Assembly (NCBI RefSeq): GCF_004681975.1
Contig: NZ_SMLK01000004.1
Coordinates: 1 to 64,000, forward strand
Length of the DNA: 64,000 nt
Direction of reading: 5' to 3'
Origin: Ramlibacter humi
Lineage (GTDB): Bacteria > Pseudomonadota > Gammaproteobacteria > Burkholderiales > Burkholderiaceae_C
The translations under genes were made by a program, and so were the position numbers. A model generated the notes under the pieces. The model had not been told where the DNA came from and did not search any database. It worked only from the letters and a program-made list of their open reading frames with translations. Positions 35,352-45,482 of this stretch are shown piece by piece (position 1 is the stretch's first letter; each line of letters begins with the position of its first letter).

Positions 35352-37187
35352 TCAGGATGCGACGGCGGGGGACGGCGCCGCGGCTTCCCGCACCGGCTGG
35401 GCTTCGGCCTTTCCGGGCGCCGGGACAGGCTGAGTCTGTCCCTTCCCTCCCACATCGCGGGCGGCGGCGTCGGGATGCTCCGCCAACAGATCGGTGCCTT
35501 TGCTCACCCGAACGGGAGAGGTGTAGATCACGCGCGCCAGCTGGTTCGGGGTGAAGACAACCCCCACCCTTGGCGGAAGGCTCAGGAGCACGTTCTCCGG
35601 GATCAGCGCCTCTTCCTCATTCGCCACCATGTGGTCATCGTTGTAGACCTGCCCGCCAGCCGCGTTGGTGTGGACTTTCTCGGTGCGCATCACCTTCATC
35701 TGCCGGGTGCCACTGAGCTTGGCGCCCCATTCGGCGGTGTCGGGGTCGCAGCGGTAAAGCACCTTGAGCTGGCAGTTGGTCAGCACGCCCTGCTCGAGCG
35801 CGGCCGCGTCCAAAGTCTTGTCTTCCGGCCCACGCAGATCGCCGATGGACTGGTGGCAGATGACGATGTTGACGTTGTGCCCCAGCGACGTGGCCAGCGC
35901 GTCGGACAACTCCTGGCTGATGAGGAACTTGAGTTCGTCCACCGCCAAGGTCAACTGGCGACCCGCCCGCTCCTCCTTCATGCGCTTGGCCGCCTGGATC
36001 ACTTCCATGATGAAGATGCGGGTGGCCGCCAGCACCGTGCGATCGTCCATGGCGCCGCGGAAATAGCACACCCACCCGTTGCGCAGCACGTCGTCCACCG
36101 TCAGCCCCTTTTTATCGGGGTTGAGCGCGGGCACCAGCGACCACTCGCGCAGGCTCTCGTACAGGCGGGCCGCGTTCTCCTTCAGCGGCTTGCCGTCGGG
36201 GCCCTTGGCCTCCAGCGCAGCGAGCATCGAACCGATGGAGCCCGAAGGGCACTTGGGCAGGATCGCATCGAGGATGCCGCGCTCGGCTCGCTTGTAGAAG
36301 TCGCCGTCCGAGCCGGTGTCGGCCAGGCCGCAGGCCACGATGATGCGGGCGCGGCGCTCGCGCACCGTGCCGCCGGCGAAGGGATGCCAGCGCTGCTTGC
36401 CGCTGCCGTTCAGGTCCATCGTCACCAGCCGGCGGTTGGCGCCGGCGGCGTGGTACATCACCCAGGGCAGCCATTCGTCGTCCTTGGGATCGACATAGAT
36501 CACCACGTGGTCGTTCCGGATGGCCTGGTCCATCAATCCGCCCAGCAGCACGCCTTTGCCGAAACGGGTGGGACCGATGACCTGGCAGTTGGCCTTGCGG
36601 AAGGTTTCCAGGTCCACGTAGATCGGCGCGCCGTGTTCGTTCAGGCCGAAGAACACCTCGCCTTCCTTGTAGTACTCCACCGGCGAGAAGTCCTTGGCCT
36701 GCAGCTTGCCGGCGGTCACGCGGATATCCGACTTCGCGTCCAGGCCGAGCGTATTGCGCCGCTCGTGGAACCAGTGCGAAAGCACTGGCGCGATGTTGCG
36801 CAGATAGATGGCCTTGACCACCATCGCGACCAGCGTGCCCGCGACCACCCGCCACAGGTTGGCCTTGGCAGCGCCCCACAGCCAGGCCCGGGCCCATCGG
36901 GCGGAGTCCGCGCCGAGATCGGCAACGCGCACCGCATCGACCAGCAGGCAAAGGTAGATCGGGACGATGACGGCGAGGATGGGGATGGCCGTCACGATGA
37001 TGCGCCGCGTCCACAGCAGCACCGCTTCCTTGGTGGAATCGTCTTTCTCGGTGGCGTTCAGCGGCAGCGGGTTGATCCACACCAGCACCATGATCATCAG
37101 CATGATCGTGTTGAAGTAGGCAGGACCAAACCATTGAATGGCGAATTGGTATTGCGGAATGAGAAGCTGGTCGAGCAAGGCGTTCAT
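35352..37187 (-). CDS. traD: Type IV coupling protein (TraD/VirD4 family)
   Basis: A 611-residue inner-membrane ATPase. Two to three N-terminal helices (about 20-110) precede the RecA-like domain with Walker A GPTRFGKG (about 205-212) and Walker B LAVDEL (about 412). Later motifs include NVNIVICHQSIGDL. Coupling proteins feed DNA-relaxase complexes or protein effectors to the channel. ATG 37187 is preferred; TTG at 37235 has poor spacing to any ribosome site. The C terminus is short and Pro/Ala-rich, unlike F TraD with its TraM-binding tail. Confidence 0.9.
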   Translation of the reverse strand: MNALLDQLLIPQYQFAIQWFGPAYFNTIMLMIMVLVWINPLPLNATEKDDSTKEAVLLWTRRIIVTAIPILAVIVPIYLCLLVDAVRVADLGADSARWARAWLWGAAKANLWRVVAGTLVAMVVKAIYLRNIAPVLSHWFHERRNTLGLDAKSDIRVTAGKLQAKDFSPVEYYKEGEVFFGLNEHGAPIYVDLETFRKANCQVIGPTRFGKGVLLGGLMDQAIRNDHVVIYVDPKDDEWLPWVMYHAAGANRRLVTMDLNGSGKQRWHPFAGGTVRERRARIIVACGLADTGSDGDFYKRAERGILDAILPKCPSGSIGSMLAALEAKGPDGKPLKENAARLYESLREWSLVPALNPDKKGLTVDDVLRNGWVCYFRGAMDDRTVLAATRIFIMEVIQAAKRMKEERAGRQLTLAVDELKFLISQELSDALATSLGHNVNIVICHQSIGDLRGPEDKTLDAAALEQGVLTNCQLKVLYRCDPDTAEWGAKLSGTRQMKVMRTEKVHTNAAGGQVYNDDHMVANEEEALIPENVLLSLPPRVGVVFTPNQLARVIYTSPVRVSKGTDLLAEHPDAAARDVGGKGQTQPVPAPGKAEAQPVREAAAPSPAVAS

Positions 37188-37352
37188 TGATAGGTCTGTG
37201 CGGCTCTCAAGAACCTTTAATCCCACTGATGACAAATCCCCTGAGGGCAGTCACTTGTAGCGAGGAGCAGGCTGGTGCAGCGGCGATGGATCCCGGATCA
37301 CAGGAATACAGGCACGGGCAGTCGCACCTTGGCAACAGGGTTGCCGGCTCAC

Positions 37353-40208
37353 TTAGTGCCGCCGCTTATTGGCGATGTCGATTGGGTTCGGGCCCTGTTG
37401 CGCCTGCTCCGTCACCACTTTGACCTGGGTAGCCATCGACTCCGCACTACGAAGCTCTCCAGGCACGGATTCGGTAGGTTGGTCAATTGCCTCTCCGGTG
37501 GCGTTGCCAACTGCGGCGACCTTGCCGCGCAGTTGCTCCTGCTGCGATGGCATCGCTTTTCCGAACGTTTCGAGGGCTTCGCCCACCTGGACTTTCGCCG
37601 CACCAGGGGCTGGCTGGTCGTCGGGCCTCGGTCCGTATCCATATATCTTCGCTTGGTCCTTCTCGTTGGGGCCGGCTCTCGGGCCGTAAAGACGCTCCCC
37701 GGTCAGCGAATGCTGATCATTGAGGTATTCAGAAGTTGCCGCCGGATTCTGCGGAGCGTGCAGGTTCTCGCTGGCATAGGACTCACGGGACCCGTCCAAC
37801 AACTGTTGGGCCTGCTTTTCCGTCAAACCAAGCTTGTCCTGGATGATGTGAACGCCTTCCTGCCTGAGCTGCTCACGCTTTTCCTCGTCGCTCAGATTCT
37901 CGAAATAGGTCTGTCCCATGCGGTCGTTCAGGTTCTTGGCCGCCTGGTGGACCAGATCCTGTTCGACTGAGGCAGCGTTCTGCGACACATGCGACAGCGA
38001 TGCCAAGGCCTGTTCTGACTGCTGGATTTGCTTGGTCAGGTTGTTCAGCCGCTGACGCGCCTCGGAGAAGTTCATCGACTTGGTATCCGCCGCCGCATCG
38101 GTATGCTGCTCCGACTCGTTGTGTGTCTGCTGCTTCTGATACTTCTCCAGAAGCTGGGCCTTGGTCTCGGCACTGATCTGGTCCTGGACGGTCGTTTGCT
38201 GGCCAGTGGACGTATTGGCCGACTTTGAGCCTTTGTGCTCGACACCGCCGCCCGCACTAACGATGAACTCCACCGCAACGCCAGCCTTCGTCGACACCGA
38301 TTGCGCTGATGTACGTTCTTTTGTCTCCGACGTACCCGAGGACTGGCCCATCGTTTGCGAGCTTCCCACTCCTTGCGTGATGGTTCCGGACGTGTCCACC
38401 TTCAACCCCGTGGACTCCTGGACCAGTTTCTGGAACTGCTCGTTCTTGGAGATCAGGTGAGTGAACTGATCGTTGATGCTGTTGGAGATCGACTGCTGCT
38501 CGCTCTTGGATGCCACCAAGCTCTTGCTGATGTCCTCCCGCATCGATGCAGCATTCTGCTGATTGATCGTCATCTTCAGGCCGTCGACCTGAGTCGAATT
38601 CGACTTTCCGGCCAGGTATTCGCCCGTTTCGGCGTTGTGGGTGTACGAACCGTGGGTCGATGTCCTCTGGAAGACGTCCGCATCCACTCGCGAGGGGCCA
38701 AGGTGCTGCTGGCCCAGCGACACGTTGCCCATCTGCACATTGCCGCTCCCGGCTGCTTCCCCTGCCCTGCCACCAGAGCCGATCAAGCCGCTGCCGCCGA
38801 TGGCGCCCACCGCCGAATTCATGCCGTAGACAATGGCCGATGCGATGGCCGGCACGGCAATGACGAGGTAGCCGACCACGGCCTGATCGGAGAGCTGGCC
38901 GTTGTAGATGTCGTTGTAGTTCGAAAACGCCACGCCCACGTCCGCCCCGGTGGTTTGCGTGATGGCTCGCATGGCTGCGAGGGAGCGCACTTGGCCGATG
39001 TAGTTCACCAAGGCGTAGAGAGGGGGCCACAGCTGGATCCAGATCAGCGCGAACACATACCCCTTGACGGCCGTCGCCGTTGCAGGACCTTGCTGCACCA
39101 GCAACAGCAGGACGACGATGGGGAAAATGCCGTAGAGAATCGCCTCGACGGAGTTCCGGATCATCGGCAGCGCCTCTTCCGCCAGGCGGGCCTGCACGAT
39201 AAAACTCGCATTCGTCGACGCGAAGCTCGCCGCCTCGGCGGTTCCCAGCATGACGCCGGAGGCGCTGCCGGCATCCATTCCCGTGCGGCCGATGCCGCGC
39301 TTGAACTGGTTGATCGTGGCGTTCTGCAGCAGGAACTCTTTTGCCTGCCACGCAGCATCGCCCACCTGCGTCGCAAGATTCACCTGCCGGAACGCCGCGT
39401 TGACGCCCTCCAGGGCATTCGCCTCCGACATGTTGGGGAACATCTCCTTGGCGACCCGTTTCTTGAGCTCCTCTCCCTGAGCGTCGCGCCTGCTTTTCAG
39501 ATTCGCATAGGCGTCTTGGCAAGAGCCGAAAGTCTCCTTGGTGGGCGTTACGTGATAGGTGACATACCTCGCAGGCGATGTGTTCTCGATGGCTTTCCAC
39601 AGGTCTTTCGCATTGCTGACCTGGTAGTAGTCCAGCCGGCCCGAACTCAGATCCAAACTTGTGCATTGGCTGAAGAACTCGTTGGTATCCTTTTCCAACG
39701 CCGGATCGACGACCGCGAAACCTCGCTGGGCCGCCTGCTGTACCTTCGCCATGAATTTGTTGCCACCCATCATGCCGCCTTCGGAGAATTTGAAGATGCA
39801 AATGGCCCCTGTGTCGCAGTTGTCGGCAACCTTGGTGACGTCTTCGAATATCTGCGTGAGCTTGTAGCCGACGGTGCTGCTGACGCTGGCAACGGCTGCA
39901 AGCGCAACCGGAACACCCTCCACCCTGTCGACCGGCGTGCCGGGCCTGCCCTTGTCGAAGATGACGACCGTCGTCGTGGTCAGCGGCCCGAACAGCAGCA
40001 GGTAGATCAGGACGAATCCGCCCGACCATGTCAGCGCGGCCATCCGGGTCGGGTTCACGAAGAAGCCGATCAGCGCGGCGATGAAGCCGAGCATCCCCAT
40101 CACTTTGACCATGTCCTTGTAGCCGGACTCGCCGCTGCTCATGATCATCGGGACAGCCCTCATGACCGCCGCGACCGCCTCGAGATTGTCGTAGGTGTAG
40201 ATATTCAT
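37353..40208 (-). CDS. traG: TraG-like mating-pair stabilisation protein
   Basis: A 951-residue protein, close in size to F TraG. The N-terminal half has several membrane segments (about 30-75, 350-410 and 430-470) and the typical IYTYDNLEAVAAVMRAVPMI start. The C-terminal half (from about 500) is hydrophilic, Ser/Gln/Thr-rich and helical (coiled-coil-like), as in the periplasmic TraG region. In F it is needed for pilus assembly (N terminus) and mating-pair stabilisation (C terminus). No entry-exclusion gene (TraS) is present to pair with it. Confidence 0.88.
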   Translation of the reverse strand: MNIYTYDNLEAVAAVMRAVPMIMSSGESGYKDMVKVMGMLGFIAALIGFFVNPTRMAALTWSGGFVLIYLLLFGPLTTTTVVIFDKGRPGTPVDRVEGVPVALAAVASVSSTVGYKLTQIFEDVTKVADNCDTGAICIFKFSEGGMMGGNKFMAKVQQAAQRGFAVVDPALEKDTNEFFSQCTSLDLSSGRLDYYQVSNAKDLWKAIENTSPARYVTYHVTPTKETFGSCQDAYANLKSRRDAQGEELKKRVAKEMFPNMSEANALEGVNAAFRQVNLATQVGDAAWQAKEFLLQNATINQFKRGIGRTGMDAGSASGVMLGTAEAASFASTNASFIVQARLAEEALPMIRNSVEAILYGIFPIVVLLLLVQQGPATATAVKGYVFALIWIQLWPPLYALVNYIGQVRSLAAMRAITQTTGADVGVAFSNYNDIYNGQLSDQAVVGYLVIAVPAIASAIVYGMNSAVGAIGGSGLIGSGGRAGEAAGSGNVQMGNVSLGQQHLGPSRVDADVFQRTSTHGSYTHNAETGEYLAGKSNSTQVDGLKMTINQQNAASMREDISKSLVASKSEQQSISNSINDQFTHLISKNEQFQKLVQESTGLKVDTSGTITQGVGSSQTMGQSSGTSETKERTSAQSVSTKAGVAVEFIVSAGGGVEHKGSKSANTSTGQQTTVQDQISAETKAQLLEKYQKQQTHNESEQHTDAAADTKSMNFSEARQRLNNLTKQIQQSEQALASLSHVSQNAASVEQDLVHQAAKNLNDRMGQTYFENLSDEEKREQLRQEGVHIIQDKLGLTEKQAQQLLDGSRESYASENLHAPQNPAATSEYLNDQHSLTGERLYGPRAGPNEKDQAKIYGYGPRPDDQPAPGAAKVQVGEALETFGKAMPSQQEQLRGKVAAVGNATGEAIDQPTESVPGELRSAESMATQVKVVTEQAQQGPNPIDIANKRRH

Positions 40209-40296
40209 GCTGGTCCGTTCTGGCCGGCGCGCGCAGGCGCTCGCGGCTACCGTTCAGGGAAGACGAAGACAACGCTGCCGGCTTCCGCCGACGGCG

Positions 40297-41721
40297 TCAT
40301 CTGGCCATGGCGAGGCGGCGCACGTTCTCCGGAACCTGGCCGTACAGCGTCCTCTGCAACCGCTCCATCTCACCCATGAATTCACTCCGGCTCTTGATCT
40401 TGTCCGCGTACTTCCTTTGCTCCGCCTGCGCCCCCTCCTTGAACTGGGCCGCAATCGTGGAGATCCCATTGAGCAGCTGCAATTCCGCCGAGGACGCATC
40501 CACCTTCGAGGTTTGCAGGATGGCGCTGCCTTGCGCCACGATCTTGTCGATGTAAGCCTGCGCGATTTCGATCGCGATGATGTCTTTGTAGTTGTCGATC
40601 AAGGAGTTGGCCACAGTCGCATCGCCGTTGGCCGTTGCCAGCACCAGCATGCGAAAGACCGGGAACGACGTGGAGTTGATGAAGCCGATGTCGGCATCCT
40701 TCTGGGGTTTGCCATCCACCAAGTTGGCGACGATGTTCCGCAGTCGTTCTTCGACCATCGTAGGGAAGGTCTTGACCGAAACGTCCGTCGGCGTCGGATT
40801 CATGCAGGCATCATCCTCGCCACAGTCGTACATCTTCAGCATCGTTGGGCTTCCCCACCACCCCTCGGCTTCACCGTTATAGAACTGCGAGAAGGTAAAA
40901 ATGGTGGGGCCGAAGGGATCGACCCGCTTGATGCCCTCTCGATCACTCTCTGTTTCTTTGGTGCGCGGGTGAATGACGACGGTTCCAACGAGGCTCATGA
41001 AAAGCTGCTTTTCGAGCTTTGACAGGCCGGTGAGCTTCTTGCTCATCGCATTCCAAACCAGATTGCCTTCCAAAGGGCGCGTCGGCGCGGTATCCGCCTC
41101 ACCTGATGCCGGAATCGCCATCGCCTGCCGGCAAAGCTGCCGCGCCCTTGCCGGGCCGACCCCTTCGAGCAGTTGCTTGCGTTGCATGCAACTCGACTCA
41201 TCCTTGCCGGCGATGAGGCCCACGGTGCCGTCCACCAGCGCCTTGGCTGCTTCGCAGGAGTTGATGCTCAAGTTGTTGATTTTGTTGACCACCTCCTCGA
41301 TCTTGTCGAAGGCATCGGCCAGGGTCGGCGAAATCGCATTCAGGCCGACCTTCAGCGCATAGCCGCCCGCCGCGGCAGGCAAAGCCTTGAAGAAGTTCAG
41401 GTACTCCTCGCCACTGGCAAAACTGATCGATCCAAGATGCAGGTCGATGCCGCCGCAACCCGCGTCGAACCTCGGCAGTTGGATGTTCACGGGGGTCAGC
41501 GTCGCCGATTTCGTGCGAACCGTCAGGCTTCCGCCCGTTGCATAGCCCCGGCCCTGGGCCGTGAAGGCGCTGGGCCCATCGACGTGCCCATAGACGCGGC
41601 CGGCGTCGAACGCACCTTGCATGGCTGCGTTGAGATCCAGGCTGAGATCCGCGCTGCCGGCCGGCTGCAGTGCCGCAAAACACAGGAATGCGCACAGGAC
41701 CAGCTTCTTCACTGCCTTCAT
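40297..41721 (-). CDS. traH: TraH-like conjugal transfer protein
   Basis: A 474-residue exported protein (signal ending GSA). The mature part carries conserved Cys and the family patterns AGCGGIDLHLGSISFASGEE and GLIAGKDESSCMQRK, with a coiled-coil C terminus. TraH is a periplasmic/outer-membrane factor for F-pilus assembly that works with TraF, TraU, TraW and TrbC. ATG 41721 follows AAAGGAGCGGAG, and the gene begins 11 bases after the TraF stop. Confidence 0.9.
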   Translation of the reverse strand: MKAVKKLVLCAFLCFAALQPAGSADLSLDLNAAMQGAFDAGRVYGHVDGPSAFTAQGRGYATGGSLTVRTKSATLTPVNIQLPRFDAGCGGIDLHLGSISFASGEEYLNFFKALPAAAGGYALKVGLNAISPTLADAFDKIEEVVNKINNLSINSCEAAKALVDGTVGLIAGKDESSCMQRKQLLEGVGPARARQLCRQAMAIPASGEADTAPTRPLEGNLVWNAMSKKLTGLSKLEKQLFMSLVGTVVIHPRTKETESDREGIKRVDPFGPTIFTFSQFYNGEAEGWWGSPTMLKMYDCGEDDACMNPTPTDVSVKTFPTMVEERLRNIVANLVDGKPQKDADIGFINSTSFPVFRMLVLATANGDATVANSLIDNYKDIIAIEIAQAYIDKIVAQGSAILQTSKVDASSAELQLLNGISTIAAQFKEGAQAEQRKYADKIKSRSEFMGEMERLQRTLYGQVPENVRRLAMAR

Positions 41722-41732
41722 CTCCGCTCCTT

Positions 41733-42653
41733 TCAGTTGACCGCGAGGCGGCCCGCGGCCGGTGCGTTGGAGGCCCGCCGCTCGTTCAGCAGGGAATAGA
41801 TACGGTCAACAATTTCTTCTTTGGTGATCATCCCGAAGCTCAACACCTGAAATTCGCGCGCGTTTGGCTGCGAAAGCACCAGGGCCGGAGTCGTCTTGAT
41901 TCCCAACCGGGAGGCAAATCCGTTGTCCAGCACCGGATTGGGATATTCCTTGTTGCCTCGGCCGTCCAGGCTGACCGGGAAGACGGTCATGCCAGTCTCG
42001 TCGCTGAATCTCCTGAGGACGGGCGCCAAGGCGTGGCAATAGGGGCAGTCACCGCGAATGACGAAGTACAGACCGTGCGTCTTGGAAACGCGGGAGACGA
42101 ACTCTTTCTTCGTGAGGCCGCGCTGATAGTCCCAGATGCCCATGGCTACCGTATTGGCCGGCCGGACGTCGGCCGCGTCCTCCGCAAAGACGGGATCGAT
42201 CCAGTTGATGCTCTGGTGCATCTGTCCGAACAGCGCCGCCTGCTTGAAGGCCATGCGTTCGTAGACCATGTAGGCCCGGACGTTCTCCTGCGTGGGATTG
42301 ATGATGGCGGCCTTGCGCAGGCTCTCCAGTTTCCTCTGGAAGTCCTCGAACTCCTGGATGTCCTTGTTCTTGACCGATGGGGCCGGCGCTGCTGGCGCGG
42401 GCTTTGGCAGGGGCTGGGCCAGCGGGAGCGGATCCTGCCGATACCAAAACCATCCATCGCGGCGGCGCTTCCAGAACTCCGCGCCAGGTTCGGCGATCGT
42501 TGCGACCGCTGCCGCCCCCACGGATGGCACCTCTCCCGCCACGGAATCCGCAGCGGCCGGCTGGGCACCAACCGCAGTCCCTGCCAGGCAGGCAGCGAAT
42601 ACCAGGCAGGCGAAGCACCGAGACCATCGGCTTGTTCTTCCAGCGAGCTTCAT
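41733..42653 (-). CDS. traF: TraF-like thioredoxin-fold pilus assembly protein
   Basis: A 306-residue exported protein with a C-terminal thioredoxin-like domain containing a CPYC motif (203-206) in IRGDCPYCHALAPVLRRF. F-plasmid TraF lacks such a Cys pair, so this one probably keeps redox activity. It helps fold or assemble the pilus biogenesis factors in the periplasm. Its ATG overlaps the TrbC stop (ATGA at 42650-42653), which settles the start. Confidence 0.9.
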   Translation of the reverse strand: MKLAGRTSRWSRCFACLVFAACLAGTAVGAQPAAADSVAGEVPSVGAAAVATIAEPGAEFWKRRRDGWFWYRQDPLPLAQPLPKPAPAAPAPSVKNKDIQEFEDFQRKLESLRKAAIINPTQENVRAYMVYERMAFKQAALFGQMHQSINWIDPVFAEDAADVRPANTVAMGIWDYQRGLTKKEFVSRVSKTHGLYFVIRGDCPYCHALAPVLRRFSDETGMTVFPVSLDGRGNKEYPNPVLDNGFASRLGIKTTPALVLSQPNAREFQVLSFGMITKEEIVDRIYSLLNERRASNAPAAGRLAVN

Positions 42654-43501
42654 CGACGTGTCTCCCCTGTCGGCCAGGCCGCGCGCCTGGCAAAGAATTC
42701 GGCCGCAGGGCGCAGGTCGGGCCGGGCCCGGCCGATGGCCTCCATGGCATAGGACACCGAAACGTCGCCTGTAGCGACCGCGAAATCGCCGTAGCCTGGG
42801 CAGGCGGGCGTGCGGCAGTCGTCCTGGGCGCCCCGCGGCGGTACCAGCACGAATGCAGGCACCTCGCGGATGCCGAAACGCTCGAAGGACTTGGGGGAGG
42901 CTCGCAAGCTCATACCGCCGCCGGGCTGCGGCCGTCCACCTGCCTTGACGCCTTGCGGGGGCGCCAGTAGCTGGGCGAACCGCTCCTGGGTCGCCTTGCC
43001 GGAGTTGCGATGCAATCCCCGCAGGATCACGGTCGCTCCGGCCGCCCTGGCTTGCGCGAAGAGCCGCCGCAGAGACTCCTCCGGCATGGAAAATGAAATC
43101 GCGACGTAGAGCTTGCCGTGCAAGACCGGCGTGGGCAGCTCCTGCTTGACGCCATATTGCTTCAGCATGGCGGCCAACTTCGCGCCCTGCGCGGCGGGGT
43201 CCGGCGCGCCTTGCGGCGCAGCGCGCGGCGGCACGCCCGGAAGTGTTCCGGCGCTGGGCGCCGGCGCAGTGGCGGCGGTTCGCGACGCCGGATTCGGCAC
43301 AGGTTTCGACGCGGGATTCGCGGGATCGACAGGTCGTCCCAGCTTCCGCTCCGCCGCCCGGAGCACCTCCTCGATGGCCGGGAATTGGCCTGCTCCATCG
43401 GCTTGCGCGCTGGCCGCCAGCAACCCCAGCATCGCGGCACAGGTCGCCATCTTCGTCCGGCGACAAAGGCGCATGCGATCAATCACGGCAGGCATCGGCA
43501 T
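42650..43501 (-). CDS. trbC: TrbC-like pilus assembly protein (F type)
   Basis: About 283 residues from ATG 43501, the first start after the TraU stop; ATGs at 43495, 43474 and 43450 are alternatives. A hydrophobic signal (ending AQA) and a Pro/Ala-rich linker precede a thioredoxin-like C-terminal domain with KLYVAISFSMPEESLRRLFA, GATVILRGL and FGIREVPAFVLVPP, the F-type TrbC pattern. It acts in the periplasm with TraW and TraU. The TraN gene usually found next to trbC is absent. Confidence 0.85.
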   Translation of the reverse strand: MPMPAVIDRMRLCRRTKMATCAAMLGLLAASAQADGAGQFPAIEEVLRAAERKLGRPVDPANPASKPVPNPASRTAATAPAPSAGTLPGVPPRAAPQGAPDPAAQGAKLAAMLKQYGVKQELPTPVLHGKLYVAISFSMPEESLRRLFAQARAAGATVILRGLHRNSGKATQERFAQLLAPPQGVKAGGRPQPGGGMSLRASPKSFERFGIREVPAFVLVPPRGAQDDCRTPACPGYGDFAVATGDVSVSYAMEAIGRARPDLRPAAEFFARRAAWPTGETRR

Positions 43502-43530
43502 CTTGCGAAGCGCAAACAAGACAAGGCACG

Positions 43531-44850
43531 TCAGGAGTACGGAAGGGGAATCGGGACGCACGGCCTGAGCGTCGCGCAACACTTGCGCCGCTTCCAAAGC
43601 TGAAAGACGTAGTCCTGCTTGAGCAGCCCCCCCTGTTTTCCGAATTCGTCGAGAACCGGCACGTGGATCGCGCCGAACTTGCGCATCGCCTTGCTCTTGT
43701 CCTCCGGATAGATCAGCTGCAGGCGGAAGTCATTCTTGGGAAACAGCACGCCCCCCGGCATAGGAACCGCTCCCGCGCATTGCACGACCGTCGTGCTCTG
43801 CCAGAGCAATCGATTCACCTGCAGCTTGATGACCCGATTTGCCATCAGCTCGGCGGCACGCCGGCCGCCTACCGCGGTTGCGTCGCCGGTGTAGGGCGTC
43901 AGCAGGCCATTGCAACCCGAACAATTGTCAAATGGCGGGAAGCTGAAGGGCTCAAACCCTGCCGTGATCGCCAAGCACTCGGCGACGCATGCAAGACTCT
44001 CTCCGGCCTGGTATGCCCCAAACAGGTCGGGACCCAAGGCATATCCGAGCTTCTTTGTGAAGATCACAGGGTCGAACGAAAGGATGTCCTTCCAGGTGAA
44101 GGTTGCCAGGCTGTCCGCGAATCCCTTCGTGTAAGGGGCGTCCTTCACGTCCGGCAACTGCATCTCCGGATTCCAGCTTGGATCGAGTTCCGAGTAGTAG
44201 AGCGGGATGGCGTCGGCGAAAGCTTGCCAGTGACAGAGCAGTTCCATGCCTTCCGCCATGGCGAGAAGGATGGGGCTGGGGATGATGTGGACGTGATAGA
44301 AACCATTGCGGCCTCCTGAGCTGTCCGAGGCTTCCTTCGGGATCGGGATGGGGATCTCGCCGGAAATTGGAGAGCAGCCGGGCTCGCGAACCACCTCGAT
44401 CATGGTCTCGCCTTGCCAGAACTGCATCGAAGTGCCGGGTGCGGGCGTGAGTACGTCGATGCACATCATCTGGCATTGGCAGAATTCTTCGAACCATTCC
44501 CATTCCTCGTCGAAGTTGTCGAGCCCTGCCGTGATGAGCTTGCCGTAGTCCAGCGTCGAACCTTTCCAGGCGCTGCACTTCGCCGGTTCCTTGCCCGCCT
44601 CCGCATCCGCCGCCACCCCCAGCACCGCCGCCACGGCCCCCGCAGCCTGCCCCAGCGCGCTATCGCTATCCGCTTCCAACTTCGCACCGGGAACATATTT
44701 CTTGAGGTCGCCGATGACCTCGAAGACCTTGCTCCAGTCGGCCGGTGCCGCTGCATGCACGTGCGTCACTGCGCAACAGCACACCAGCGCCGCGGCGACC
44801 CTCAGCCGTCTGATCCATGCATCGGCACAAGACGCGCGCAGGCTTCTCAC
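43531..44850 (-). CDS. traU: TraU-like transfer protein
   Basis: A 439-residue, Cys-rich exported protein. GTG 44850 overlaps the TraW stop (GTGA), which fixes the start. The signal ends VHA. Conserved text includes EEFCQCQMMCIDVLTPAPGT, CVAECLAITAGFEPFSFPPF and DNCSGCNG. The many Cys residues would form disulfides with the help of the DsbC-like protein in the same operon. In F, TraU is needed for DNA transfer more than for pilus formation. Confidence 0.9.
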   Translation of the reverse strand: MRSLRASCADAWIRRLRVAAALVCCCAVTHVHAAAPADWSKVFEVIGDLKKYVPGAKLEADSDSALGQAAGAVAAVLGVAADAEAGKEPAKCSAWKGSTLDYGKLITAGLDNFDEEWEWFEEFCQCQMMCIDVLTPAPGTSMQFWQGETMIEVVREPGCSPISGEIPIPIPKEASDSSGGRNGFYHVHIIPSPILLAMAEGMELLCHWQAFADAIPLYYSELDPSWNPEMQLPDVKDAPYTKGFADSLATFTWKDILSFDPVIFTKKLGYALGPDLFGAYQAGESLACVAECLAITAGFEPFSFPPFDNCSGCNGLLTPYTGDATAVGGRRAAELMANRVIKLQVNRLLWQSTTVVQCAGAVPMPGGVLFPKNDFRLQLIYPEDKSKAMRKFGAIHVPVLDEFGKQGGLLKQDYVFQLWKRRKCCATLRPCVPIPLPYS

Positions 44851-45482
44851 GGTTTGATCTCCTCGATCCGCAGGCGGTTGCCGTCCTGTCCCACCAGCGC
44901 GGGAACGCGGGTGACGGTCAGCTTTCTCGAGATCGCCCCGCCATAGTCGTAGTAGAAGGGGCGGCGGAACCGCTTCACCAGCTGGGTGTATGAACCTGCC
45001 ACCAGGATCGGCTGCACCTTCAGTTTGGCGTTCCAAAGGCGCTCGAGCAGGGCGACCTGCCGCGGGTCGCCCCCATCGAACAGATACAGCAAGCCATCGA
45101 ACCTGGCGCGATGGCCGTAGTTCACCGAGGTGCCGGCTTTCAGCACCACCCTTCCCTGGCTGTCCTGCACGTCCTGCGGCACGACATGAACCAGGTCGAC
45201 GAAGCGCCGCTGGCTCCTCTCGACCCTTGCCATGTCTTTGATCGGCGGAAGCCGATCCAGAAATTGCCTGGATCCCTCACGGGCCTTGACCTCGAATTCG
45301 TGAGACCGGGCCGCCATCCTGGCTTTCTGGGCATCCGCAGCCACCCTGCCGTCGACCTCCTGGATGGCATAGGTGGGCCCCAGCCGCCCGATCTCGCCAG
45401 CCTGTGCTGCGCCGATGGCCGCCAGCATGACTGCCAGCGCGGCGCGGACCAAGCAGGCCACCCCCAGGCTAGAACAGCACAT
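44847..45482 (-). CDS. traW: TraW-like pilus assembly protein
   Basis: A 211-residue exported protein (signal ending AQA) with the TraW patterns IGRLGPTYAIQEVDG and LFDGGDPRQVALLERL, and a C-terminal domain ending VPALVGQDGNRLRIEEI. It belongs to the TraF/H/U/W/TrbC group that assembles the F-type channel in the periplasm. ATG 45482 lies 14 bases inside the upstream signal-peptidase gene and follows GGGAGGGCCT. Confidence 0.88.
   Translation of the reverse strand: MCCSSLGVACLVRAALAVMLAAIGAAQAGEIGRLGPTYAIQEVDGRVAADAQKARMAARSHEFEVKAREGSRQFLDRLPPIKDMARVERSQRRFVDLVHVVPQDVQDSQGRVVLKAGTSVNYGHRARFDGLLYLFDGGDPRQVALLERLWNAKLKVQPILVAGSYTQLVKRFRRPFYYDYGGAISRKLTVTRVPALVGQDGNRLRIEEIKP

Noticed and set aside
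35124-40379. Long plus-strand frames opposite the coupling protein and traG
   Set aside because: They mirror the minus-strand genes and have biased composition. The minus genes have Walker motifs and the conserved TraG start.
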